Source of the DNA: Acidobacteriota bacterium | GTDB taxonomy: Bacteria; Acidobacteriota; Holophagae; Thermotomaculales; Thermotomaculaceae | DNA: 15,145 nt | NCBI GenBank assembly: GCA_027067895.1 | Contig: JAMOUY010000038.1 | Coordinates: 1 to 15,145 of the forward strand | Reading direction: 5' to 3' | Shown: positions 1 through 7,247 of the stretch, piece by piece | Position numbering within the stretch: the stretch's first letter is position 1 | How the letters are laid out: each line of letters starts with the position of its first letter | Translations under genes and position numbers: made by a program | The notes under the pieces: generated by a model | Seen by the model: only the letters and a program-made list of their open reading frames with translations | Database searches by the model: none | Told to the model about the DNA's origin: nothing

Positions 1-767
1 ATTGCCCCGGTTAAGGGATAACAGCCCAGTGTCCTGAATCTAACCCATTTTTTCACCGCTTTTTTTCTTAAATCCTCGGGCATTCTGTCGTCGTCCACAA
101 GAATTAAAGCGCCTTCGTATTCAGTAACAAGCCTCTCTTTTGCAAAGTAAAGGGGAACAACGGGTATATTTTCAAGATAAATGTAAAGCCAAATATCAAG
201 TTCAGTCCAGTTGCTTAACGGGAAAACCCTTACACTTTCCCCTCTGTCTATGTGGGTGTTGTACAAATTCCAAAGTTCGGGTCTCTGTTTTTTCGGATTC
301 CATCTGTGATTTTTGTCTCTGAAAGAGAAAATTCTCTCCTTTGCCCTTGACTTTTCCTCGTCCCTTCTCGCCCCGCCTATTACCGCATCGTATCCGCCTT
401 CGCTTAAAGCCTTTTTCAAGGCTTGGGTCTTCATAATGTCTGTGTGAATTTTACTGCCGTGAACAAAGGGACTGATATTCATCTCAATTCCTTCGGGATT
501 GGTGTAAACAAGCAAGTCAATTCCTAACTCTTTCGCCCTTTTATCCCTGAATTCAATCATTTCCTTAAATTTCCAAGTAGTGTCTATATGCAGAAGGGGG
601 AAAGGCGGTTTTGCCGGATAAAAAGCCTTCATTGCAAGGTGAAGCATTACCGAACTGTCTTTGCCGATACTGTACATCATGACAGGGTTGTTGAAATTTG
701 CCGCAACTTCCCTCAAAATATAAATACTTTCCGATTCCAACTGTTTTAAATGAGACAGTTTGCTCAT
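1..767 (-). CDS. cysD: Sulfate adenylyltransferase subunit 2 (CysD), 3' end cut by window edge
   Basis: Makes adenosine 5'-phosphosulfate from ATP and sulfate in the cytoplasm, working with the GTPase subunit CysN. The reading frame is open to the left edge: 255 codons are visible of about 300 usual for the family, so the C-terminus is missing. The PP-loop pyrophosphatase motif SIGKDSS lies at residues 33-39, in the family context [31 protein letters not shown] (131-145), [12 protein letters not shown] (182-193) and [13 protein letters not shown] near the edge are CysD hallmarks. The ATG at 765-767 begins [20 protein letters not shown], the usual CysD N-terminus; a weak GGGG lies a few bases upstream. 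It is the third gene of the leftward glycan run, 82 bp after the glycosyltransferase. Its role is either sulfate assimilation or PAPS supply for glycan sulfation. cysN would be expected just beyond the left edge. Identification is firm; the pathway role is inference. Confidence 0.95.
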   Translation of the reverse strand, partial: MSKLSHLKQLESESIYILREVAANFNNPVMMYSIGKDSSVMLHLAMKAFYPAKPPFPLLHIDTTWKFKEMIEFRDKRAKELGIDLLVYTNPEGIEMNISPFVHGSKIHTDIMKTQALKKALSEGGYDAVIGGARRDEEKSRAKERIFSFRDKNHRWNPKKQRPELWNLYNTHIDRGESVRVFPLSNWTELDIWLYIYLENIPVVPLYFAKERLVTEYEGALILVDDDRMPEDLRKKAVKKWVRFRTLGCYPLTGA

Positions 768-849
768 GTTTTACCCCGCATCCGTTTAAAAATCGCAATT
801 TTAAAATACCATAAATTCACAAAAACACAAAAACCGCAAAAATATAAAA

Positions 850-2076
850 TTAATTTCCCAAAAGAAAATTTATTTTTTGTTTTAATCTATTCAAAACATT
901 TTTCTTTGAAAACTTTTCTACAACATAAGAGCGGGCATTTTCCCCGTAATTTTCCGCCAATTTTTTATTTTTCATAATGTTTTCAAGAAAATTCTTCGCT
1001 TTTTTTAACTCTTTATTGGAAAAATAGCCCCCTGATTCTGATTCGTTTATAATCTTGGCAACTTCCGATTTTTTATTGCCGGTTATCAGAGAAGGCTTGC
1101 CACTTGCCATCATACCCAACAGTTTTGACGGCATAACGGTATCAACAACGCTGTCTTTTTGAAAAAGCACATGAGTATCCGCACTGCAAAGCAAATCGGG
1201 TAATTCGTCGTAAGGGACGGGCGGATAATACCTGACATTTTCAAAATCTTTTATCCGAGAAACAAGCCATTCTTTTCTCGCCCCGTCTCCCACAACAATA
1301 AATTCAACGTCTTTTCTTTTGCGGAAAAAAGAAAGAAAATCCACAAACCCTTCCCAATTTTGTTTTGCCCCAATATTTCCCGAATACAAAACCTTAAACT
1401 TCTCGCTTTTCATATAAGGGTGTATTTTTGCATTGTCAGGATTAACAAAGTCTTCGTCAATCCAATTCGGAAAATAAAAAATTTCGGTTTTTGTCTTTTT
1501 CTTTGCTTTTTCTTCCATTGAAAAACTGATAGTGCTTACAATGTCAGACTTGTTTAGCAATTTTGTTTCCATAAAATATAAAATTTTCCCCATCACAGCC
1601 TTAACAAACGGATTTTTAATAACGCCGGACTCAAAGGCGGCGTCAAATTCAAAATCCTGCACATGAGTCCAAACTTTTGCTTTGTTTTTTTTTGCAAGTT
1701 TTCGGGCAAGCCAAATATCCGAAGTAAAGGGGACAATAGCCATAACAAGGTCGCTTTGCCCAATCTTTTTCAAATTTTTTAAACTTCCGAATGTAAAACT
1801 CAAAATATGCCTTATTCTTTTTAAAAAAGAAGGTGTTTTAGGGGTAAACTGCTTAAACCTGTAAATCTTTATTCCTTTGTAATCTTCTTCCAAAATCTTA
1901 GGCTTATCCCTATAATTCTTCCAAATTTCCCACTGAGGATAATATGGAAACCCTGTGACAACACTTATCTCAAACCCGTTTTCAGACAAATATTCCGCCA
2001 TTTGAGTCGTATAAAGTCCGGTAGATGTGTCTTCCGGATAGAAATTTACACCGATTATCGTTATTTTTTTCGTCAT
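850..2076 (-). CDS. WcaI-like family 4 glycosyltransferase
   Basis: A 408-residue cytosolic or membrane-peripheral GT-B glycosyltransferase, likely adding a sugar to a lipid-linked glycan precursor. The N-terminal domain starts ITIIGVNFYPEDTSTGLYTT (5-24), followed by TGFPYYPQW (41-49), which closely resembles WcaI of the colanic acid pathway. The C-terminal nucleotide-sugar domain has VLYSGNIGAKQNW (229-241), FIVVGDG (259-265) and the GT4 segment VMPSKLLGMMASGKPSLI (314-331). Here the usual acidic residue of the E-x7-E region is replaced around position 314-322, so the donor-binding glutamates are not canonical. The start ATG at 2074-2076 has GGAAAG about 7 bases upstream. It lies 34 bp downstream of the polyprenyl sugar phosphotransferase and should be co-transcribed with it. 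WcaI in colanic acid synthesis is thought to transfer fucose to the first lipid-linked sugar; by analogy this enzyme may add the second sugar, possibly rhamnose or mannose. The actual donor and acceptor are unknown. Confidence 0.88.
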   Translation of the reverse strand: MTKKITIIGVNFYPEDTSTGLYTTQMAEYLSENGFEISVVTGFPYYPQWEIWKNYRDKPKILEEDYKGIKIYRFKQFTPKTPSFLKRIRHILSFTFGSLKNLKKIGQSDLVMAIVPFTSDIWLARKLAKKNKAKVWTHVQDFEFDAAFESGVIKNPFVKAVMGKILYFMETKLLNKSDIVSTISFSMEEKAKKKTKTEIFYFPNWIDEDFVNPDNAKIHPYMKSEKFKVLYSGNIGAKQNWEGFVDFLSFFRKRKDVEFIVVGDGARKEWLVSRIKDFENVRYYPPVPYDELPDLLCSADTHVLFQKDSVVDTVMPSKLLGMMASGKPSLITGNKKSEVAKIINESESGGYFSNKELKKAKNFLENIMKNKKLAENYGENARSYVVEKFSKKNVLNRLKQKINFLLGN

Positions 2077-2110
2077 ATCAATCTTTCCACATTAAACAAC
2101 AAAAAAACAC

Positions 2111-3532
2111 TCAGTATGCGCCTTCTCTTTTTAAAACCACCGACACGGTTTTAAACAAAATCATAATATCAAGCCACATAGACCAATTCAGCACATACCA
2201 AGTATCAAGTTTTACCCTGTTGTCGTAATCAACATCGCTTCTTCCGCTAATCTGCCACAAACCGGTAATTCCCGGTTTTACCATGTAGTAAAACTCGGCA
2301 TACTCTCTGTAATATTTTTTAATTTCATCCTCAACAACAGGCCTTGGACCGACAAAGCTCATCTCGCCTTTCAAAACATTAAAAATTTGGGGCAATTCAT
2401 CAAGAGAGGTTTTTCTTAAAAAAGCACCAACCTTGGTAATTCTCGGGTCATTTTTAAGTTTAAAAAACGCCTCCCATTCCTTTCTTGCTTCTTCATCGTT
2501 TTCCAAAATTTGAGCAAGCCTTTCCTGTGCGTCTTTATACATAGTCCTAAACTTGAAAACTTTAATTTTTTTCCCGTCTTTCCCAATTCTTTCATGCCTG
2601 AAAAATATAGGGCCTTTTGAATCAAGTTTTATAATAAGCCCGATTAAAAAAATAAGCGGAATTAGAAAAGGCGTTAAAACCACTGCAAGCACAAAATCAA
2701 AAAGATTTTTTAAAAATTTATTTCTTACATATTGCAAATTATTGTGAATTTTAAGCAAAAACATCTGCTCGTCAAAAAGATGGTAAAGTTCGGCGTTTGA
2801 AATGGAAATTCTCTTCATTTTGGGAACAAGGTAAAGTTTTTTAACAAATTTCTGAACATTTGCCGCAAGTTTTTCCAATTCTTCTTCACTTAAATAAGGC
2901 AATGCAATCACTGCTGCATCGGCTCCCTCTTTTTCAATAACCTTATTAAATTCGTCAAGCCTGCCTAAGACAGGATAGGCAAAGCCGTTTATTTTCACCT
3001 CTTTTTCCGACGAATTATCAAGAAAACCAATTATATTAAACCCCAACTCTTTGTCATCCAACAAAGCCTTTGCAACAAGTTTTCCCGTCTCGTTTACACC
3101 GAGAATAATTATATTGCTTTTAAACAAACCTATTTTAGCAAGAAAAATTTTAAAAAAATTCCTTGAAACGGGAAGGATAATTATCATAAGAGCAAAGTAC
3201 AAAAATAGAATAGACCTTGGAAACTCAACCTTTTTTGTCAAATAAATCACAGAGAAACCAAGCACTACGGTAAAAAACACACTTATAAAAATCTCTTTCG
3301 CCTCATCCCAAAAGGACAAACGCTTTGAATAAACGCCTCTAATTAAAAAAACAAAAATCAAAAAGAAAGAAATCCACCAAATTTCAATAAAATAATTTTC
3401 ATAAGCCGGTTTTATGAAAAACAATCCGTGCTTTCCCAAAAAGCCCTTTACAAATATCGCAAGTTTTAAAACAATCAAACTTATTAAAATATCGTGAATT
3501 AAAAGCAAAAACCTGCTAAAATGCCTTTTCAT
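2111..3532 (-). CDS. Undecaprenyl-phosphate sugar phosphotransferase (WbaP/WcaJ type)
   Basis: Starts lipid-linked glycan synthesis by moving a hexose-1-phosphate from a UDP-sugar to undecaprenyl phosphate at the inner membrane. From the start chosen here it has 473 residues. Four hydrophobic segments occupy about residues 8-120. They are followed by a CoA-binding-like domain (around 140-235, with the Rossmann-like IIILGVNETGK), a further membrane hairpin at about 278-301, and the catalytic PGT domain with KVFKFRTM, DPRITKVGAFLRKTSLDELP (the conserved Asp-Glu pair) and SFVGPRP. WbaP (galactose) and WcaJ (glucose) share this layout; FLLKIHNNLQ before the hairpin leans toward WbaP, so I give no symbol. 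An upstream in-frame ATG at 3557-3559 adds nine residues but has no Shine-Dalgarno and lies only about 2 bases after the predicted transcription start. The ATG at 3530-3532 has GGGGA 11 bases upstream and begins MKRHFSRFLLL, as usual just before the first helix. It is the first gene of the leftward run. Confidence 0.92.
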   Translation of the reverse strand: MKRHFSRFLLLIHDILISLIVLKLAIFVKGFLGKHGLFFIKPAYENYFIEIWWISFFLIFVFLIRGVYSKRLSFWDEAKEIFISVFFTVVLGFSVIYLTKKVEFPRSILFLYFALMIIILPVSRNFFKIFLAKIGLFKSNIIILGVNETGKLVAKALLDDKELGFNIIGFLDNSSEKEVKINGFAYPVLGRLDEFNKVIEKEGADAAVIALPYLSEEELEKLAANVQKFVKKLYLVPKMKRISISNAELYHLFDEQMFLLKIHNNLQYVRNKFLKNLFDFVLAVVLTPFLIPLIFLIGLIIKLDSKGPIFFRHERIGKDGKKIKVFKFRTMYKDAQERLAQILENDEEARKEWEAFFKLKNDPRITKVGAFLRKTSLDELPQIFNVLKGEMSFVGPRPVVEDEIKKYYREYAEFYYMVKPGITGLWQISGRSDVDYDNRVKLDTWYVLNWSMWLDIMILFKTVSVVLKREGAY

Positions 3533-3567
3533 ACTGTTTAAAATCCCCGTATCCAACATAATTTTAA

Positions 3568-3596
3568 ATAATAAATAATAAAAACCGCAATGTAAA
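3568..3596 (-). promoter_or_regulatory. Predicted sigma70-type promoter for the leftward glycan run
   Basis: Read on the minus strand, TTTACA (3591-3596) and TATTAT (3568-3573) each match the -35/-10 consensus at 5 of 6 positions, with a 17-base spacer. Transcription would start near 3561, two bases before the first possible ATG (3559) and about 29 bases before the ATG at 3532. A second TATTAT at 3575-3580 is too close to the -35. The region is very AT-rich, so chance matches are possible. Confidence 0.5.
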
Positions 3597-3689
3597 GAAA
3601 TTTAGAAATTTCGTAAACATTAAAAATAATATCAAACAGGATAATTTTTTTGCAAAAGAAGTGTAAAAAACGTAAAAAAGTTATAGACA

Positions 3690-3717
3690 TTGACATTTTG
3701 AAAAACAACAATAAAAT
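3690..3717 (+). promoter_or_regulatory. Predicted sigma70-type promoter for rmlB-rmlD-manC
   Basis: A perfect -35 box TTGACA (3690-3695) is followed after 16 bases by TAAAAT (3712-3717), 5 of 6 matches to the -10 consensus. The start site would fall near 3724, giving an untranslated leader of about 80 bases before the rmlB ATG at 3806. The promoter is divergent from the one at 3568-3596, with the two -35 boxes about 95 bp apart. That leaves room for a shared operator, but I see no clear palindrome there. Confidence 0.6.
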
Positions 3718-3731
3718 AATTAAGAAAACAG

Positions 3732-3782
3732 ATGGGAGAGAAATATCCAAAAAATGGAAAATCTCAACAGTTTTTTTATTAA
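3732..3782 (+). promoter_or_regulatory. Possible leader peptide and attenuator-like structure upstream of rmlB
   Basis: Inside the predicted rmlB leader, an ATG at 3732 opens a 16-codon frame (MGEKYPKNGKSQQFFY) that stops with TAA at 3780-3782. The same stretch can fold: GAGA (3738-3741) with TCTC (3762-3765) and TCCA (3746-3749) with TGGA (3755-3758), separated by a small internal loop. Five bases later comes a run of seven T (3771-3777). The order hairpin then T-run, inside a short reading frame, looks like an attenuator. The stem is weak, the uORF has no strong Shine-Dalgarno, and the T-run may be compositional. Confidence 0.25.
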
Positions 3783-3805
3783 AAAACCAAAAAAAGGAAT
3801 TTGCA

Positions 3806-4810
3806 ATGAGTAAAAAAGTTTTAATTACCGGGGGCGCCGGATTTATAGGCGCTGAATTAACAAAACTCTGTGTTGAACACGGCTATAATGTTGCGGTTAT
3901 AGACACGCTTACCTACGCCGGAGATACGGAAAGAATAAAATCCGTTCAGGATAAAATTTCCTTCTATAATGCGGACGTCTGCGACAGAAAAGCGGTTTTT
4001 GAAATTTTTGAAAAAGAAAAACCGCAGATTGTTCTTCACCTTGCGGCTGAAAGCCACGTTGACAGAAGCATACTTGACCCTTCCCTGTTTTTGAGAACAA
4101 ACATTATAGGAACGCAAAACATGCTTGACGCGGCAAAAGAAACGGGAATAGACGTTTTTGTAAATATGTCAACAGACGAAGTTTACGGAGAATTGGGAAG
4201 AGACGGCGTGTTTACGGAAGAAACCCCCTTAAACCCCAATTCGCCTTACTCGGTTTCAAAGGCTTCCCAAGATATGCTCGGAAGAGCGTATTTCAGGACT
4301 TACGGGCTTCCCGTTTTAACCGTAAGAGCCTCAAACAACTACGGATATTGGCAGTATCCCGAAAAACTTGTGCCCGTTGTTATTTTAAAGGCTTACGAAA
4401 ACGAAAAAATCCCCGTTTACGGCACGGGAGAAAACGTTAGGGAATGGCTTTTTGTAAGCGATTGCGCAAAGGGAATTTTGACGGTTGCGGAAAAGGGAAA
4501 GCCGGGAGAAGCCTACAATATAGGAAGCGGTGAGGAAAGACAGAATATTGAGGTTGTAAAAGCAATCCTTGATTTGATGGGCAAACCCCACTCTTTAATT
4601 GAGTTCGTGAAAGACAGACCCGGCCACGATTTCAGATATGCCCTTGATTTTTCAAAAATAAAATCGGAATTGGGCTGGAATGCGGAAATCGGATTTGAAG
4701 AGGGAATGGAAAAAACGGTAAAATGGAATTTGCAACACATGGATTGGCTTAAAGAAAAAAAGAAAGAATTGAACAAATTATGGGAAAAGGTTTACAAAAC
4801 TCAAAAATAG
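3806..4810 (+). CDS. rmlB: dTDP-glucose 4,6-dehydratase-like enzyme (RmlB)
   Basis: Converts dTDP-glucose to dTDP-4-keto-6-deoxyglucose, using bound NAD, in the cytoplasm; this is the second step of dTDP-rhamnose synthesis. The product is 334 residues, slightly short of the usual 340-360. It is an extended short-chain dehydrogenase with GGAGFIG (9-15) for NAD, HLAAESHVDRSI (78-89), the dehydratase triad region STDEVYG (122-128) with Asp124-Glu125, and YSVSK (Tyr148, Lys152). RASNNYGYWQYPEKLVP (174-190) and VREWLFVSDCAKGI (211-224) are typical of RmlB; the YW after NNYG replaces the more common GP. The frame is open further upstream (to 3650), but the ATG at 3806 is supported by AAGGAA six bases before it and by MSKKVLITGG matching family N-termini. 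It is first in a rightward operon and its last 31 bp overlap rmlD. A related dTDP-sugar dehydratase or epimerase cannot be fully excluded. Confidence 0.9.
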   Translation: MSKKVLITGGAGFIGAELTKLCVEHGYNVAVIDTLTYAGDTERIKSVQDKISFYNADVCDRKAVFEIFEKEKPQIVLHLAAESHVDRSILDPSLFLRTNIIGTQNMLDAAKETGIDVFVNMSTDEVYGELGRDGVFTEETPLNPNSPYSVSKASQDMLGRAYFRTYGLPVLTVRASNNYGYWQYPEKLVPVVILKAYENEKIPVYGTGENVREWLFVSDCAKGILTVAEKGKPGEAYNIGSGEERQNIEVVKAILDLMGKPHSLIEFVKDRPGHDFRYALDFSKIKSELGWNAEIGFEEGMEKTVKWNLQHMDWLKEKKKELNKLWEKVYKTQK

Positions 4811-5643
4811 CAATAACGGGAAAAAACGGACAACTTGCAAAAGAGTTTGAAAAAATCCTAACCGAAAAAGGAATAAATTTTTATTCTTTTGACAAAAAAG
4901 AATTGGATATAACCGACGCAAACACGGTTTTTTCAACGCTTGAAAAGATAAAACCTGATTTTTTAATAAACTGCGCCGCATACAACCTTGTTGACAAAGC
5001 GGAGGAAGAAAGGGAAAAGGCTTTTGAGGTAAACGCAAAGGGTGTTGAAAATCTGGCAGTATGGTGCGCGAAAAACAACTGCAAACTTATACATTTCGGC
5101 ACCGATTACGTTTTTGACGGCAAAAAGAAACTTCCCTTTACGGAAACCGACAAACCCAATCCGCTGAATTATTACGGGAAAACCAAACTTGAAGGCGAAA
5201 AGAAAATCAAGGAAATTTTACAGGATTACCTTATTTTCAGGGTAAGTTGGCTTTACGGCAAAGGAAAGAGCAATTTTATTTTCAAATTTCAAAACTGGGC
5301 AAAAGGCAGAGACGAATTGCACATTGCGGAAGACGAAGTCTCTGTCCCGACTTGGACAAAAACGGTGGCAGAAACAACTCTTTTAGCATTGGAAAACAAT
5401 CTTCAAGGACTTTACCACTTGTGCAATTCCGGATATGCGTCAAGATACGAATATGCAAAAGAGATAGCGGATTTGCTAAGTTTGAACATAAAAATTATTC
5501 CGGCAAAAATGTCTATGTTTAACCTAAAAGCAAAAAGACCGAATTTTTCCGCCATGGACAATTCTCTTTTGGCAAAAACTCTCAATATTGAAATTCCCGA
5601 ATGGAAAAAAGACTTAAAAAAATTTTTAAAGGAGATAGAATGA
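4780..5643 (+). CDS. rmlD: dTDP-4-dehydrorhamnose reductase (RmlD)
   Basis: Reduces dTDP-4-dehydro-L-rhamnose to dTDP-L-rhamnose with NAD(P)H, the last step of the pathway. At 287 residues it is of normal length. Visible motifs are the nucleotide-binding GKNGQLAKEF (14-23), NCAAYNLVDKAEEE (64-77), FGTDYVFDG (106-114), YYGKTKLEGE (131-140, with catalytic Tyr132 and Lys136) and FRVSWLYG (153-160). The third glycine of the usual GxxGQLG loop is alanine. The only in-frame ATG ahead of the Rossmann strand is at 4780, inside the 3' end of rmlB, with only a weak purine-rich AAAGAAAGAA upstream, so translation probably depends on coupling to rmlB. Its stop overlaps the manC start (ATGA). Its normal substrate needs the epimerase RmlC, which is not encoded in this window. 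Confidence 0.9.
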   Translation: MGKGLQNSKIAITGKNGQLAKEFEKILTEKGINFYSFDKKELDITDANTVFSTLEKIKPDFLINCAAYNLVDKAEEEREKAFEVNAKGVENLAVWCAKNNCKLIHFGTDYVFDGKKKLPFTETDKPNPLNYYGKTKLEGEKKIKEILQDYLIFRVSWLYGKGKSNFIFKFQNWAKGRDELHIAEDEVSVPTWTKTVAETTLLALENNLQGLYHLCNSGYASRYEYAKEIADLLSLNIKIIPAKMSMFNLKAKRPNFSAMDNSLLAKTLNIEIPEWKKDLKKFLKEIE

Positions 5644-7052
5644 GGGAAATCGTAAATATTATCCTCGCAGGAGGAAGCGGGACAAGGCTTTGGCCTATAA
5701 GCAGAACGCTAATGCCAAAACAGTTTTTGAAGATTTACGGAAATATGTCGTTTTTTCAGCAGACAATTTTAAGGCACAAAAACATCGCCGACAGAACAAT
5801 TGTCGTGGTAAACGACAAACAGTATTTTTTGGCGCTTGAACAATTGGAAGAAATCAACATGGACAATCGGGTAACTTTTGTAATTGAAACAGTGGGAAGA
5901 AATACCGCACCTGCCATCTGCCTTGCGTCAATGCTTTTAAAAAACGAAGACATTGCTATCGTCACTCCTTCCGACCATCTTATAAAAAATTCCGAAAACT
6001 ATGAGCAAGATTTTAAAGATTCCCTTGATTTGTTAAAAGACAATAAAATTCTTACCTTCGGGATAAAACCGGATTCCCCCAATACCGATTACGGATACAT
6101 TGAAACAGGGAAGGAATTGGGAAAAGAAATTTTCAAAACTACAAACTTTCATGAAAAACCAGATATGGAAAAGGCAAAAAAATACCTTGAAAAGGGCAAT
6201 TTTTACTGGAATAGCGGAATTTTCGCATTTAAAGTCAAAACATATTTAAGCGAATTGGAAAAACATGCGCCTGAAATTTACAAAGCATGCGAAAAGGCGT
6301 TTTCCACATCAAAACAACAGGACAACCTTGTGAGATTTAAAAGAGAAGCAATGGAAGAAATACCGGCAGACAGCATAGATTACGCAGTAATGGAAAAAAC
6401 CGACAAGGGAATAACAAAAATCGCCTCATTTGATTGGTCTGACGTGGGAAGTTTTGATTCTCTTTACACAATTCTTCCCAAAGACAACAACAAAAACGCC
6501 GTTTTCAAACCGGAAAATCTAATTAATAAAGATTCGGAAGAAAACCTTATTTTTACAACCAAAGACAGAACAATGGTAACTATTGACGTTAAAAATCTTT
6601 TGATTATAGACACAAAAGACGCAATACTAATCTCCAACAAGGGAAGTTCCTCAAAGGTTAAGGAAATTGTAAAAAACTTGAAAGAAAAAAACAGCGAAAT
6701 CGTTGAAAGCCACATAACAACTTTCAGGCCGTGGGGACACTTTACTTTGCTTGCCGAAAACAAAATGTACAAAGTGAAAAAAATTTACGTGAAACCGGGA
6801 AAAAGACTGTCCCTTCAATACCACAACAACAGAAGCGAACACTGGGTTGTGGTAAAAGGGGAAGCAAAAGCGACAATCGGAGACAATGTTTTTCACATAA
6901 AGGAAAATCAAAGTATTTACGTGCCTATAAAAGAAAAACACAGGCTTGAAAATCCGACAGACAAAGACCTTGAAATAATAGAAATTCAGGTAGGATTTCC
7001 TTTAACCGAAGACGATATTGTAAGAATTGAAGACGATTACAAAAGGGAATAA
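5640..7052 (+). CDS. manC: Mannose-1-phosphate guanylyltransferase / mannose-6-phosphate isomerase (ManC)
   Basis: Joins GTP and mannose-1-phosphate to give GDP-mannose; the C-terminal half is the type II phosphomannose isomerase cupin. The product is 470 residues, normal for the bifunctional family (AlgA/ManC/CpsB). The N-terminal pyrophosphorylase has ILAGGSGTRLWPISR (8-22) with MPKQFL (25-30), then ETVGRNTAPAI and TPSDHLI. The linker is followed by RPWGHFTLL and the cupin, with QYHNNRSEHW as metal-ligand region and EKHRLENP near the end. The ATG at 5640 has GGAGAT (5631-5636) ideally placed and overlaps the rmlD stop by 4 bp; longer upstream frames lack such support. No phosphomannomutase (ManB) is present. 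ManC next to WcaI- and WcaJ-like genes recalls the colanic acid operon. The product may feed mannose or GDP-fucose-type sugars to the same glycan. Confidence 0.96.
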   Translation: MREIVNIILAGGSGTRLWPISRTLMPKQFLKIYGNMSFFQQTILRHKNIADRTIVVVNDKQYFLALEQLEEINMDNRVTFVIETVGRNTAPAICLASMLLKNEDIAIVTPSDHLIKNSENYEQDFKDSLDLLKDNKILTFGIKPDSPNTDYGYIETGKELGKEIFKTTNFHEKPDMEKAKKYLEKGNFYWNSGIFAFKVKTYLSELEKHAPEIYKACEKAFSTSKQQDNLVRFKREAMEEIPADSIDYAVMEKTDKGITKIASFDWSDVGSFDSLYTILPKDNNKNAVFKPENLINKDSEENLIFTTKDRTMVTIDVKNLLIIDTKDAILISNKGSSSKVKEIVKNLKEKNSEIVESHITTFRPWGHFTLLAENKMYKVKKIYVKPGKRLSLQYHNNRSEHWVVVKGEAKATIGDNVFHIKENQSIYVPIKEKHRLENPTDKDLEIIEIQVGFPLTEDDIVRIEDDYKRE

Positions 7053-7054
7053 AA

Positions 7055-7246
7055 CTATTCTTCTTCCCCGAAAAAGAAGTAATGAGCGCATTCTTTCGAG
7101 CAGAATTCCCTTCCGCCCATATTGTATGCACAGTTTCTGCAAAAGTATTTAAAACAGATTGGACATTTTCTCAAAGTAGTGGTTTCTTTTTCACTAATTC
7201 CGCAAACAGCACATCTTTTCAAGTCTTTTTCACTGTCAAAAGGCAT
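7055..7246 (-). CDS. Small cross-brace zinc-finger protein of unknown function
   Basis: I do not recognise a named family. The 63-residue protein has eight regularly spaced cysteines: C12-x2-C15, C28-x2-C31, C36-x2-C39, C49-x3-C53, followed by H55. The spacing C-x2-C-x12-C-x2-C-x4-C-x2-C-x9-C-x3-C resembles HIT/MYND/B-box-type fingers that bind two zinc ions in an interleaved way, with the segment CPICFKYFCRNC as its core. The ends are acidic (GEEE at the C-terminus), and there is no signal peptide or membrane segment. Such fingers usually mediate protein contacts rather than catalysis. The ATG at 7244-7246 is preceded by GGTGA six bases away, and the stop codon of the histidine kinase gene ends one base before this start (TAATATG), so the two are almost certainly co-translated. 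It is the last gene of the operon and converges on manC with only 2 bp between stop codons. Confidence 0.85.
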   Translation of the reverse strand: MPFDSEKDLKRCAVCGISEKETTTLRKCPICFKYFCRNCAYNMGGREFCSKECAHYFFFGEEE

Positions 7247-7247
7247 A

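Noticed and set aside
3639..3653. GG...GC pair resembling a sigma54 -24/-12 promoter between the divergent operons
   Set aside because: The spacing is 11 bases rather than the required 10, and the flanking bases do not match TGGCAC/TTGCA.
3650..3805. Extended N-terminus of the RmlB-like protein from an upstream ATG
   Set aside because: The extra 52 residues are lysine-rich and low-complexity, overlap the predicted promoter, and precede the well-supported ATG at 3806 with its Shine-Dalgarno.
3560..3805. JUMPstart/ops element expected near some polysaccharide operons
   Set aside because: No GGCGGTAG-type core is present on either strand of this region.
5601..5639. Upstream in-frame start for ManC
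   Set aside because: The added residues overlap rmlD coding sequence and lack a Shine-Dalgarno; the ATG at 5640 has GGAGAT and the normal N-terminus.
7060..7079. Inverted repeat CTTCTT/AAGAAG as an intrinsic terminator
   Set aside because: Only six AT-rich pairs, inside coding sequence, with no clean T-run after it on either strand.
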